From the NCBI RefSeq assembly GCF_019510245.1, contig NZ_JAEKKT010000128.1, forward strand, positions 1-64,000: 64,000 bases of DNA, written 5' to 3'. The DNA is from Streptomyces sp. Its GTDB lineage: Bacteria; Actinomycetota; Actinomycetes; Streptomycetales; Streptomycetaceae. Position numbers and translations under genes: made by a program. Position 1 is the stretch's first letter; each line of letters opens with the position of its first letter. Below the pieces are notes generated by a model. The model was not told the origin of the DNA. It searched no databases and saw only the letters and a program-made list of their open reading frames with translations. Shown piece after piece: positions 57,401 through 64,000 of this stretch.

Positions 57401-58609
57401 GGCACGGTGAAGCTCGACGCCCGGGCGCTCAGCCTGCCCTCGTCCGTCGCCTACGACGTGCGGGTCTTCGCCGTCGACAGGAACGGCGGGATTCTCGGGC
57501 AGGCGTCGCCGACGTCCTTGTTGGCCTACGACGACGGACCGGCCCCGGACGGCACCAACCTGACCGACTTCGCGATCGTCCCCGGCGGAACCTCGGTCGC
57601 GTCGGTCGAGAGCCCCACCGGAGAGGGCTCGGTCTACGACTACGACGCCGCCGACGGAACCTATGGGCGCAAGCTCACCGGCGACCCCGCCTACGGCTCG
57701 ATCTACGAGGTGTTCGGCGTCGACTCCTCCCACCACGTACTCGTGCTGCACAAGCAGACCACCACCGGCGAGCAGTGGCTGGAGACCTACGACACGAGCA
57801 CCGGTGACGCCGTCGGACGTCCCGCCCGCGTCGACGACCAGTACGTCGTGACCGGCGGACGCGTGGACGACGAACGCCATCGGGCCGCCGTGCTGGCGTC
57901 CCGCGCCGGGGACAGGGCGGGCTTCGTCCTGCCCGTGGACACGGCGACCGGCACCCTGGGCACACCTGTGCAGCTCGACTCCGCCGCGGTGGGCGGCGCC
58001 CCTTACGGGCTGCTGGAGCTGGACCGGACGACCGGTGTCTTCACCGCGCAGAAGACCGGGTCCACCGTCAACTGCCTGGCCGGGAGCGGCTCCGGCACGG
58101 TGGCGAAGGTCGACCTGGACACGGCAACGGTCACCCAGGGCCCGGGCGGAACCCCGTGCGCCGGAACCCTCGCCTCCGATGACGAGGGGCACTTCTACGA
58201 GACGTGGTACCACTCCATCAGCGTCAACTTCCCCGGCACCGGGTATCTGGCGCAGCTGGGCGGCGGTGACCCGGTCAGCGTGGGGACGGCTCAGGCACCC
58301 GTCGCCCTCGCGGTCGACGGCCGGCACCACCTGGCGCTCCTCGGCTTCCGCTACCCGGACCTGCAACCCACCGGAGGCTCCCAGCAGTACGGCTTCACCG
58401 ACAACAACGCCACCGGCCGCATCACCGTCGTCGACCTGAGGACGGGCAAGACGGTGGGAACGGTCAGCGGCGTGGAGTACCCGGAGTTCGGGGCCTACAA
58501 CGGACGGCTCGACTCGCACCACGAACGCGCCGTCCAGCTCGACCCGGCCACCCGCACGGGCTGGACGTACGCGGGCGACGGCAGCCAGATCCAGCAGTTC
58601 TCCTACTGA
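54401..58609 (+). CDS. Giant secreted S8/S53-like serine peptidase, 1402 residues
   Basis: Begins at ATG 54401 with GGAG upstream, followed by a Sec signal. Residues about 60-190 look like an inhibitor-I9-type prodomain (HQVLVVLGPDAQVTGEP...GVVYAEPDQTVSP). The protease core has NVSIGDLTDES (possible Asp), SLGYGTDAYG, ITVVVSSNDGTRL and the nucleophile Ser582 in VLSGGTSASAPEIAAAAAVVL. The usual HGTH block is not visible; PLPHEAQRPG near residue 360 is the closest His. The C-terminal 600 residues are beta-rich with propeller-like repeats (VYDYDAADGTYGRKL, LLELDRTTGVFTAQK, ITVVDLRTGKTVGTV). Confidence 0.82.
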   Translation: MKRRRRAVARGLGAVATAALLLGTPVQYAAASGAAARASGSGSKDALAAPAPSAVPGASALGPLRSFLKPDPVRSKPDSPHQVLVVLGPDAQVTGEPKGARSDLRVRTPLTSDAGVNSALRRARAVSIRPLVPGLTAAQGRELHAAARARLGAGAVDLSRVQVVQLAGGDATAAARTLAATPGVVYAEPDQTVSPMNTGAVPLRAPGTATATGSADVGGRDTPKARHSGTTGSDGVPGNAALATSTQSFLNAGGVDATGAYSLLKRKFGQLPGTGETITNVSIGDLTDESTPNLGSTGPTTVLHDGRRYLDVPTMPLIPTYTADATGALDPAGSTQGQDPALGEVLLDFSVMAPLPHEAQRPGMQGSGDADLLGIAPGAKYRLVVPQEPTFSQIAVALLAAARQAPRPDVITASLGYGTDAYGMPGRYLEDDPVQQSVIASIVRQYGITVVVSSNDGTRLYTNAAVGPDGGSTPTDVTRKPADTTLIGDDQMSTTPTRVLDSGAIAAGGTTTDDTLSVPPQDGGAASTGGTWATTRLNGSGVFSSGFGTRVDVSAPSDGIPAFEHQGQTAQSVAEVLSGGTSASAPEIAAAAAVVLQTSRLTGRHPSPDDVRSLLERTGRAVPTPPQIDRPLHVGPQLDVTAAVQAVLAEAHGKLAATGAVRIVRLSVAHRQTIGGLGGSYLESTDPGRIDLAGPGTGSGASGEGLVGPVTIGADVTGLTGDKGVEYVLRIGKREFTSATPAVRLTPTQMLTAAGLPVASTTDRRLSLTFEVRHGRQVLAAARHELTFGPTDGGYAEALAPVVQPVVGAGHSVRVRYDLSGVRNVSSPELVVSGVGHFSPAAAPIFSASYSVPLTAPSGTVTVPAGAFTAGGGIYGIGVVQNPTGGARGVPLYGEFASVRVEGAGIAQRPDAPALAAEPSGGPSAGSGHLLEITRAAPRFSVSYDVSRIEGATGTLLEFSAPGPNMYGSYNLVSNQNGTVRDHDGVDSPATLHRSLKGTRGTVKLDARALSLPSSVAYDVRVFAVDRNGGILGQASPTSLLAYDDGPAPDGTNLTDFAIVPGGTSVASVESPTGEGSVYDYDAADGTYGRKLTGDPAYGSIYEVFGVDSSHHVLVLHKQTTTGEQWLETYDTSTGDAVGRPARVDDQYVVTGGRVDDERHRAAVLASRAGDRAGFVLPVDTATGTLGTPVQLDSAAVGGAPYGLLELDRTTGVFTAQKTGSTVNCLAGSGSGTVAKVDLDTATVTQGPGGTPCAGTLASDDEGHFYETWYHSISVNFPGTGYLAQLGGGDPVSVGTAQAPVALAVDGRHHLALLGFRYPDLQPTGGSQQYGFTDNNATGRITVVDLRTGKTVGTVSGVEYPEFGAYNGRLDSHHERAVQLDPATRTGWTYAGDGSQIQQFSY

Positions 58610-58632
58610 TCGGGTCCACCGGTCGGCCGTCA

Positions 58633-58666
58633 GGGTCCGCGGGCGGCTCGGAGCGCCCGCGGACCC
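58633..58666. terminator. Terminator 1 of a double terminator
   Basis: GGGTCCGCGGGCG (58633-58645) and CGCCCGCGGACCC (58654-58666) form a perfect 13-bp stem with an 8-nt loop, 24 bp past the subtilase stop. Confidence 0.9.
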
Positions 58667-58667
58667 G

Positions 58668-58704
58668 CCGCACAGCGGCGAGCGTACGGCTCGCCGCTGT
58701 GCGG
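58668..58704. terminator. Terminator 2 of a double terminator
   Basis: CCGCACAGCGGCGAGC (58668-58683) and GCTCGCCGCTGTGCGG (58689-58704) form a perfect 16-bp stem with loop GTACG. It begins one base after the previous hairpin and sits between convergent genes, so it insulates both. Confidence 0.92.
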
Positions 58705-58716
58705 GTGGGCCGACGG

Positions 58717-59667
58717 TCAGGGAACGATGTACTGGGCGGCGCGGAACAGTTCGTACCACTCCGCACGGGTCAGGGGGACGTCCGATCCGAGGGCGGCGTC
58801 CGCGACGCGCTGCGGGGTGGTCGTGCCGATGACCACCTGCATCCGGGCGGGGTGGCGGGTGATCCAGGCCGTCGCGATGGCAAGGGACGGTACCCCGTAC
58901 TTCGCCGCCAGGCGGTCGATGACGGCGTTGAGTTCGGGGTGGCGCTCGGAGCCGAGGAAGGGCCCGTCGAAGAAGCCGGCCTGGAACGGCGACCAGGCCT
59001 GCACGGTGATGTCGTGCAGTCGGCAGTAGTCCAGGAGCCCGTCGTCACGGCTGACCGACTGGTCCAGGCCCTGCATGTTGGCCGCTACGCCCTGCGCGAC
59101 GAGCGGGGCGTGCGTGATCGACAGCTGGAGCTGGTTCGCCACCAGCGGCTGGCTGACATGGCGGCGCAGCAGGTCGATCTGGCGGGGGGTGTGGTTCGAG
59201 ACGCCGAAGGCCCGCACCTTGCCTGCTGCGGCCAGGTCGTCGAAGGCACGCGCGACCTCTTCGGGTTCGACAAGCGCGTCGGGACGGTGCAGCAGCAAGA
59301 TGTCCAGGTAATCGGTGCCGAGAGCCTTGAGCGAACCATCCACCGACTCGACGATGTGCTCGTAGGAGAAGTCGAAGTACGGGCCTTCGCGGACGATGCC
59401 CGCCTTCGACTGGATGATCAGCTTTTCGCGCTGCGAGGGGCTCAGTCGCATCGCCTCGGCGAAACGGCGCTCGCAGCCGTGCAGTTCGCTGCCGTACACG
59501 TCGGCGTGGTCGAGGAACGTGATGCCGGCGTCCATCGCGGTGGCGAGAAGTTCGCGGACCTCGGCGTCGCTCTTGTCCTGGATGCGCATCAGGCCGAGCA
59601 CGATGTTCGGGACGACCATGTCGGTGCCGGGCAGTTTGAACGTCTTCACGATCGGGTCCTTGTCCAT
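58717..59667 (-). CDS. Aldo/keto reductase
   Basis: 316 residues. AKR motifs in order: LGLMRIQDKSDAEVRELLATAMDAGITFLDHADVYG (catalytic Asp and Tyr), IIQSKAGIVREG (Lys), LDILLLHRPDALVEPEEVARAF (His), and the cofactor-binding QAWSPFQAG and VVIGTTTPQRVADA. It resembles YdhF-type oxidoreductases. It is the second gene of a pair, 32 bp after the other AKR. ATG 59667 is used; GTG 59649, with AAGGA upstream, is an equally good start. Confidence 0.9.
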   Translation of the reverse strand: MDKDPIVKTFKLPGTDMVVPNIVLGLMRIQDKSDAEVRELLATAMDAGITFLDHADVYGSELHGCERRFAEAMRLSPSQREKLIIQSKAGIVREGPYFDFSYEHIVESVDGSLKALGTDYLDILLLHRPDALVEPEEVARAFDDLAAAGKVRAFGVSNHTPRQIDLLRRHVSQPLVANQLQLSITHAPLVAQGVAANMQGLDQSVSRDDGLLDYCRLHDITVQAWSPFQAGFFDGPFLGSERHPELNAVIDRLAAKYGVPSLAIATAWITRHPARMQVVIGTTTPQRVADAALGSDVPLTRAEWYELFRAAQYIVP

Positions 59668-59698
59668 AAAGTGGGTGGGCGGTGCGGTGCCGGGCACC

Positions 59699-60559
59699 TC
59701 AGGCCGCCGACAGGCGGGAGATCTGCTCCGGAGTGAGCTCGACGTCGGTGGCGGCCGCCGAGTCACGGATGCTTTCGGGGCGGGAGGCCCCGGGGATCGG
59801 GACCACCACGGGCGCCAGGGCGAGCTCCCAGGCCAGGGTCACCCGGTAGACGCTGACGCCGACCTCGTCCGCGACCTCGCGGAAGGCGGCCTGCTGCGCC
59901 GAGAGCTCGGGCGCGTTCGCGATGCCGCCCAGTGGGCTCCAGGGCAGGAACGCGATCCCGAGTTCGGCGCAGTGCTCCAGCTCGCGCAGACTGGAGCGGA
60001 ACCTGGGCGAGAACTGGTTCTGGACCGAGTCGAGGCGACCGCCCAGGATCTGGTTCGCCTCGTCGATCTGGTCCACGGTCGCGTTCGAGATGCCCGCCAT
60101 GCGGATCACGCCCTCGTCGAGCAGGTCACGGATCGCGCCGATCGAATCGGCGTACGGGACGCGCGGGTCGGGGCGGTGGAACTGGTAGAGGCCGATCGCC
60201 TCGACGCCGAGGCGCTTGGCCGACTCCTTGGCGGCCCGCTTGAGATGGGCCGGATCACCGTTCACGGTCCAGCTGCCGTCGCCGGGCCGCAGGTGACCCC
60301 CCTTCGTCGCGACCAGCACGTCGTCCGCTCCCCGGCCGTACGTGCGCAGGGCCCCGGCGATGAGCTCCTCGTTGTGTCCGACCTCGGCGGCGTCGCGGTG
60401 GTACGCGTCCGCCGTGTCGACGAACGTGACACCGGCGTCCAGCGCGGCGTGGATCGTCGCGATCGATCTGCGGGCGTCGGGGCGGCCCTCGATGGACATC
60501 GGCATGCCGCCGAGCCCGATCGCAGAAACCCTTCGTCCGCCGATCGTGCGTTGCTTCAT
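59699..60559 (-). CDS. Aldo/keto reductase
   Basis: 286 residues from ATG 60559 with GGAGGAGA upstream. Motifs: SAIGLGGMPMSIEGRPD, AGVTFVDTADAYHRDAAEVGHNEELI (Asp, Tyr), VLVATKGGHLRPGDG (Lys), YQFHRPDPRVPYADSIGAIRDLLDEGVIRMAGISN (His) and VVVPIPGASRPESIRDSA. It is about 30 residues shorter than the other AKR, and the two share only family-level features. Together they form an operon, with a palindrome-bearing promoter upstream. Such pairs often reduce reactive aldehydes or quinones; the substrate is unknown. Confidence 0.9.
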   Translation of the reverse strand: MKQRTIGGRRVSAIGLGGMPMSIEGRPDARRSIATIHAALDAGVTFVDTADAYHRDAAEVGHNEELIAGALRTYGRGADDVLVATKGGHLRPGDGSWTVNGDPAHLKRAAKESAKRLGVEAIGLYQFHRPDPRVPYADSIGAIRDLLDEGVIRMAGISNATVDQIDEANQILGGRLDSVQNQFSPRFRSSLRELEHCAELGIAFLPWSPLGGIANAPELSAQQAAFREVADEVGVSVYRVTLAWELALAPVVVPIPGASRPESIRDSAAATDVELTPEQISRLSAA

Positions 60560-60627
60560 CGGACGTCTCCTCCGGGTGTGGAACGCAGGTGGTCGAGGTC
60601 TTCCCGTACGGAAGGCCTGCTCGGCCG

Positions 60628-60667
60628 AGCCTAGGAATCGATGATTCAGAGGTCCAACAGTTGTTGG
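60628..60667 (-). promoter_or_regulatory. AKR-operon promoter with palindromic operator
   Basis: Minus-strand TTGGAC (60657-60652) and TAGGCT (60633-60628) are 18 bp apart. CCAACA-GT-TGTTGG (60654-60667), a perfect inverted repeat, overlaps the -35. Direct repeats of GGAATCGATGA lie at 60634-60644 and 60685-60695. Confidence 0.6.
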
Positions 60668-60819
60668 TCATGGCATTGAGAAAGGGAATCGATGAATGTG
60701 TCCGGCGCGTACACCTCGCCGCCCCTGCCGGACGCCCGGACGGCGTGTGCGGCGCTCTGGCCCGTGCAACCGGGCTGGGGCGCAGTCCGCTGCTGGCCGG
60801 CGCAAGACATCCTGGCCCA

Positions 60820-61218
60820 GTGCTCGCGAACGATCTCTCCAGCAGTGTCGACCTCCGCCCAGTGCGCTATCAGTTCGCCACCGTTCGGGGCGACTCGTAC
60901 GACGACAACTGGCTGGTCATTGAGGGCACGGCGGCGGCTCCTGAGGGAGAGTGGTCCTTCGCCGATCCGTGTCTGCTCACCGATGAGGCCCGCCGGGTGT
61001 CCGTGTGGCTGCGCGCGGTGGCCGCAGGGACGGTGGACGTCACCGAACCTGATGCCGAAGGCGAACTGTCGCCGGACACGTGGTTCATCAAGCCGGTATG
61101 TCTCCCGCGCATCCGGCCCGACCATCTCGCCGACCCACTCACCCATCGCCACATGACGAGTCTGGCCCTGCCGCTGACGCGGCAGGGCCAGACTCGTAGA
61201 TCTCCATCAACCTCATAG
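60820..61218 (+). pseudogene. Truncated WapI-family immunity protein
   Basis: From GTG 60820: VDLRPVRYQFATVRGDSYDDNWLVIEGTAAAPEGEWSFADPCLLTDEARRVSVWLRAVAAG...GELSPDTWFIKP. This is the conserved N-terminal two-thirds of actinobacterial WapI-type immunity proteins (WDDNWLVI, WSFxDPCLLTWEA). After DTWFIKP the sequence departs from the family and the frame runs straight through a strong terminator hairpin before its stop, so the last third is missing. The associated toxin gene is absent. Confidence 0.65.
61156..61197. terminator. Very strong hairpin, 19-bp perfect stem
   Basis: ACGAGTCTGGCCCTGCCGC (61156-61174) and GCGGCAGGGCCAGACTCGT (61179-61197) pair without mismatch around loop TGAC. It lies between the immunity remnant and uppP on the opposite strand. 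The sequence from 61198 to 61336 holds nothing else I can identify. Confidence 0.92.
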
Positions 61219-61336
61219 GCGGATGCGTCCCGCCTCCCAGGTGGGAGACGAGTGGGAGATGATCATGGCGTGGTGATGCAGTCAGGCGCTGGGAAATGCT
61301 AGATGGCGCCGCCCTCCCGCCCCCCAACGACGGCCC

Positions 61337-62212
61337 CTAGCTCGCCGACTCCGCCGCGTGGGGGCTCAGCACGTCCGCCGAGACCAAGGCGATGATGACG
61401 ATACCCAGGGCTATGCGGTACCAGACGAACGGCATGAAGCTCTTGTTGGAGATCCACTTCATGAACCACGCGATCACCGCGTAGCCCGACGCGAACGCGA
61501 TCACCGTCGCGAACAGGGTCGGGCCCCAGGCCACGTGGCCGTCGCCCACCGAGTCCTTGACCTCGAAGGCGCCGGAGGCCAGTACCGCCGGGATGGCGAG
61601 GAGGAACGAGTAGCGGGCCGCCGCCTCGCGCTTGTAGCCCATGAACAGGCCGCCGCTGATCGTGGCGCCGGAACGGGAGACGCCGGGGATCAGGGCGCAG
61701 GCCTGGCAGAGGCCGTAGACCAGGCCGTCCTTGACGCCGAGGTTCTCCAGCGTCTTGCGCTGCTTGGGGGCGCGGTGCCTGCCGCCGGTCTCGTCGCGGG
61801 CGGCGAGCCGGTCGGCGATGCCGATGACGACGCCGACGACGATGAGCATGGTCGCGGTGATGCGCAGGTCGCGGAACGGGCCCTCGATCTGGTCCTTCAA
61901 CGTCACGCCCAGCAGACCGATCGGGATCGAGCCCACGATCACCAGCCAGCCCGTCTGGGCGTCGTGGTTCCGCCGCATCGCCTTGTCGGACAGCGACCGG
62001 AACCAGGCCGAGACGATCCGCCCGATGTCCTTGCGGAAGTAGATCAGCACCGCGGTCTCCGTGCCGATCTGGGTGATCGCCGTGAAGGCGGCCCCCGGGT
62101 CCTTCCAGCCGGAGAAGGCCGCGGTCAGCCGCAGATGCGCGCTGGAGGAGACGGGCAGGAACTCGGTCAGCCCCTGGACGAGGCCGAGGACCAGCGATTC
62201 AAACCAAGACAT
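61337..62212 (-). CDS. uppP: Undecaprenyl-diphosphatase
   Basis: 291 residues from ATG 62212, about eight membrane helices. The BacA/UppP motifs are plain: VLGLVQGLTEFLPVSSSAHLRL near residue 10 and LCQACALIPGVSRSGATISGGLFMGYKREAAARYSFLLAIPAV near 165-205, carrying the Glu and Ser/Arg of the active site. It recycles undecaprenyl diphosphate to the monophosphate for peptidoglycan and polymer synthesis and gives some bacitracin resistance. A cytoplasmic loop near 115-150 is rich in Arg/Lys. It is a stand-alone gene, divergent from a sugar oxidoreductase. Confidence 0.96.
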   Translation of the reverse strand: MSWFESLVLGLVQGLTEFLPVSSSAHLRLTAAFSGWKDPGAAFTAITQIGTETAVLIYFRKDIGRIVSAWFRSLSDKAMRRNHDAQTGWLVIVGSIPIGLLGVTLKDQIEGPFRDLRITATMLIVVGVVIGIADRLAARDETGGRHRAPKQRKTLENLGVKDGLVYGLCQACALIPGVSRSGATISGGLFMGYKREAAARYSFLLAIPAVLASGAFEVKDSVGDGHVAWGPTLFATVIAFASGYAVIAWFMKWISNKSFMPFVWYRIALGIVIIALVSADVLSPHAAESAS

Positions 62213-62353
62213 GAAGGTACGGCGTCCCAGGGGTGAGGAAGGGGCCGGCGGTCGCGCGGCGCAGGTGATCATTCGCGTGCAAGCGCAGCGTAGCGGGCCG
62301 GGGCGACAGCGGGGGCACAGGGGTTCGGCAGGCGGACCGGCGGCCACGGGGTG

Positions 62354-62406
62354 TTGACCGGTCAAGGTGCCGCCGCTTACGTTTCTGCAGGAGAAAGCGC
62401 TTGCTC
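62354..62406 (+). promoter_or_regulatory. Promoter with LacI-type operator ahead of Gfo/Idh-PmoA operon
   Basis: TTGACC (62354-62359), an 18-bp spacer and TACGTT (62378-62383) form the promoter; TTGACCGGTCAA (62354-62365) is a perfect 12-bp palindrome over the -35. GAAAGCGCTTGCTC (62393-62406), with the core palindrome AAGCGCTT, sits at the expected start site and fits the LacI/GalR operator pattern. Confidence 0.7.
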
Positions 62407-62492
62407 CGCACATCGGGGTGCGTGTGCGGCGCACATCGGGCGGGAGTTCGCCCCCATCGTCGGTACGCGCCCGAGGAGTGCTGATCACGTCC

Positions 62493-63650
62493 ATGCCCCG
62501 CTCCCCCCGCTCCACGGCCCCCTTCGCCGGCCGCCGCATCCGGGCCGCCGTCGTCGGCGCCGGCGCCATCGGGCGCGGCTCGCATCTGCCCGCCCTCGCC
62601 CAGCTGGCCGCGGAGGGGGAGACCGAGGTCGTCGCCGCCGTCGACATCGATGCCACCGCCGTCGAGGCGATGTGCGCCGAGGCCGGCATCCCGCACGCCT
62701 ACACCGACCTCGACCGGATGCTCGCCGAACAGCGGCCCGACCTGGTCACCATCGGCACCCCGCCGACCCTGCACCGGGACCAGACGGTGGCCGCGCTGCG
62801 GGCCGGCGCCTGGGTGTGGTGCGAGAAGCCGCCCGTGCCGAGCCTCGCCGACTTCGACGCGATCGAGGCGGAGGAGGGGGCGGACGGCGGGCCGTACGCC
62901 TCGATCGTCTTCCAGCACCGCTTCGGCTCCGCGTCCACCCACGTACGGCGGCTGCTCGCCGAGGGGGCGCTGGGCCGCCCGCTGGTCGCCCACTGCCAGA
63001 CCACCTGGTACCGGGACACCGCTTACTACGCGGTGCCCTGGCGGGGCCGCTGGGCGACCGAGGGCGGCGGCCCGGCGATGGGCCACGGCATCCACCAGAT
63101 CGATCTGCTCCTCGACCTGCTCGGGCCGTGGAGCGAGGTGCGGGCGATGGCCGGCCGGCTGGTGCACGACGTGGAGACCGAGGACGTCTCCACCGCCCTG
63201 GTCCGGTTCCCGGACGGCGCCCTGGCCACCGTCGTGAACAGCGTGCTCAGCCCCGACGAGGTCAGCCGCATCCGCATCGACTGCGAGCGCGCTACGGTCG
63301 AGCTGACCCACCTGTACGGTCACGGCAACGACGACTGGCGCATCACCCCGGCCCCGGGCGTCCCCGCCGACGAGGCGGCGGCCTGGCGGGACTTCGGCCC
63401 GGACGTGCCCAGCTCGCACCTGGCCCAGCTGCGCGAGCTGGTCGCCAGTATGCGGGCGGGGGAGCGGCCGCGCAGCAGCGGCGCGGACGGGCGTACCAGC
63501 CTGGAGCTGATCACCGCCCTGTACAAGGCGGCGTTCACCGACGTGACGGTCCACGCGGGCGAGATCGGTCCGGGTGATCCTTACTACACGGCCCTGCACG
63601 GGAACGCCCCGGGCTGGGCCCCGACCGTGCGCGAGGAGGCGTCCGCGTGA
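62493..63650 (+). CDS. Gfo/Idh/MocA family oxidoreductase (operon with PmoA-like)
   Basis: 385 residues from ATG 62493. RAAVVGAGAIGRGSHLPALAQL near residue 18 binds NAD(P), WVWCEKPPVPSLADFDAIE near 110 has the EKP turn, and FQHRFGSASTHVRRLL and GGGPAMGHGIHQIDLLLDLLGPW (catalytic-type His and Asp) follow. It likely oxidises a sugar or sugar acid. The stop overlaps the next start by four bases (GTGA). An upstream LacI-type operator suggests induction by a sugar, but the LacI gene is not in view. Confidence 0.87.
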   Translation: MPRSPRSTAPFAGRRIRAAVVGAGAIGRGSHLPALAQLAAEGETEVVAAVDIDATAVEAMCAEAGIPHAYTDLDRMLAEQRPDLVTIGTPPTLHRDQTVAALRAGAWVWCEKPPVPSLADFDAIEAEEGADGGPYASIVFQHRFGSASTHVRRLLAEGALGRPLVAHCQTTWYRDTAYYAVPWRGRWATEGGGPAMGHGIHQIDLLLDLLGPWSEVRAMAGRLVHDVETEDVSTALVRFPDGALATVVNSVLSPDEVSRIRIDCERATVELTHLYGHGNDDWRITPAPGVPADEAAAWRDFGPDVPSSHLAQLRELVASMRAGERPRSSGADGRTSLELITALYKAAFTDVTVHAGEIGPGDPYYTALHGNAPGWAPTVREEASA

Positions 63651-64000
63651 GCGGCGAGCTGCGGATCACGCACACCCACGGCGACCGGGTCACCGTGACC
63701 GAGCCGGTCACCGGGGTGCAGCTGTTCTCGTACGTCTACCGGCCCGAGGCGGCCTGGGAGGCGCCGCGGCCCTACCTCCACCCGGTGCGCACCCTCGCGG
63801 GGGACGTCGTGACCGACTACCGGCCCAACGACCACCGCTGGCACAAGGGCATCTCCCTGACCGCCTCGCACCTGTCGGGCGCGAACCTGTGGGGTGGCAA
63901 CTCCTATGTGCACGGCCGGGGTTACGTGGCCATCCCGGAGCGCGTCGGCTCGATGCGGCACGCCGGCTTCGACGAGCTGTCGTCGGCCGAGGACCGCCTG
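63647..64000 (+). CDS. PmoA-like / DUF6807 protein (partial, runs off the window)
   Basis: The first 118 residues are present: VTEPVTGVQLFSYVYRPEAAWEAPRPYLHPVRTLAGDVVTDYRPNDHRWHKGISLTASHLSGANLWGG. The motif RPNDHRWHKG is the mark of the family annotated as methane-oxygenase PmoA-like, which is not a methane oxygenase but a beta-sandwich protein found with Gfo/Idh enzymes in sugar operons. GTG 63647 overlaps the Gfo/Idh stop, so the two are translationally coupled. The role is unknown; processing of a sugar derivative is inferred. Confidence 0.88.
   Translation, partial: MSGELRITHTHGDRVTVTEPVTGVQLFSYVYRPEAAWEAPRPYLHPVRTLAGDVVTDYRPNDHRWHKGISLTASHLSGANLWGGNSYVHGRGYVAIPERVGSMRHAGFDELSSAEDRL

Noticed and set aside
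1..64000. CRISPR arrays, tRNA or rRNA genes, integrases, IS elements, polyketide or peptide synthetase modules
   Set aside because: No spaced direct-repeat array, cloverleaf-like segment, transposase or integrase motif, or KS/A-domain motif was found. The 11-bp array at 35.1 kb is too short in period for a CRISPR.

Overview
The window is high-GC DNA with Streptomyces-type codon use, frequent GTG starts, hrdB-like promoters (TTGACA-N17/18-TAnnnT), Tat and Sec lipoproteins, a GntR/HutC regulator, a mycothiol-type DinB protein and secreted multi-domain hydrolases. All of this points to a Streptomyces chromosome, probably an arm-proximal accessory region next to core genes. No rRNA, tRNA, CRISPR array or intact insertion sequence was seen.

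Layout. 0-21 kb is a mosaic of regulators and enzymes: Clp-N protein, two EamA exporters, a divergent PNPOx-like/MocR pair, LysR, an isochorismatase-fold protein, Rieske lipoprotein, XRE regulator, HipA-like kinase plus DUF3037, two SDRs behind a probable TetR operator, an oligopeptide-type binding protein, ung, TPR protein, DinB, Gfo/Idh, lnt, SnoaL-like, SDR. 21-22.6 kb holds a divergent XRE/alpha-beta hydrolase pair. 22.6-36 kb is a sugar locus: GH4 glycosidase, two ABC permeases, a Tat lipoprotein binding protein, a secreted GH114 endo-alpha-1,4-polygalactosaminidase, Gfo/Idh, class II (tagatose/fructose-bisphosphate) aldolase, BadF-type amino-sugar kinase, AgaS and a GntR/UTRA regulator. 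Among these sit clear remnants of gatZ/kbaZ, a PfkB sugar kinase, a DMT transporter and a LacI repressor. 36-38 kb has a SpoIIE/PAS remnant. 38-58.6 kb is a secreted-hydrolase island bounded by two regulator + giant subtilase modules. Between them lie a beta-helix protein with two copies of a carbohydrate-binding-like module, an SGNH esterase, a 2.9-kb patch of decayed genes and a GH95-like glycosidase. 58.7-64 kb has two aldo/keto reductases, a truncated WapI-type immunity gene, uppP, and a Gfo/Idh + PmoA/DUF6807 pair running off the end.

How the genes fit together. I read the 22.9-36 kb locus as a pathway for alpha-1,4-galactosamine polymers (fungal galactosaminogalactan or Pel-like polysaccharide). 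GH114 cuts outside the cell, the ABC system imports oligomers, GH4 trims them, the kinase makes the 6-phosphate, AgaS deaminates/isomerises to tagatose-6-phosphate, and the aldolase splits the bisphosphate. No deacetylase is present, which fits a deacetylated substrate. Four partner genes have decayed, so the pathway may be partly borrowed from elsewhere in the genome or dying.

The most novel signal is a pair of 86/87-nt elements in the 5' leaders of the GH114 gene and of the ABC operon. They are nearly identical at both ends, show a compensatory base-pair change in the closing stem, and start about 25 nt after very similar promoters. This looks like an undescribed cis-regulatory RNA. A second notable signal is an array of eight half-sites at about 11-bp spacing in front of the GntR gene.
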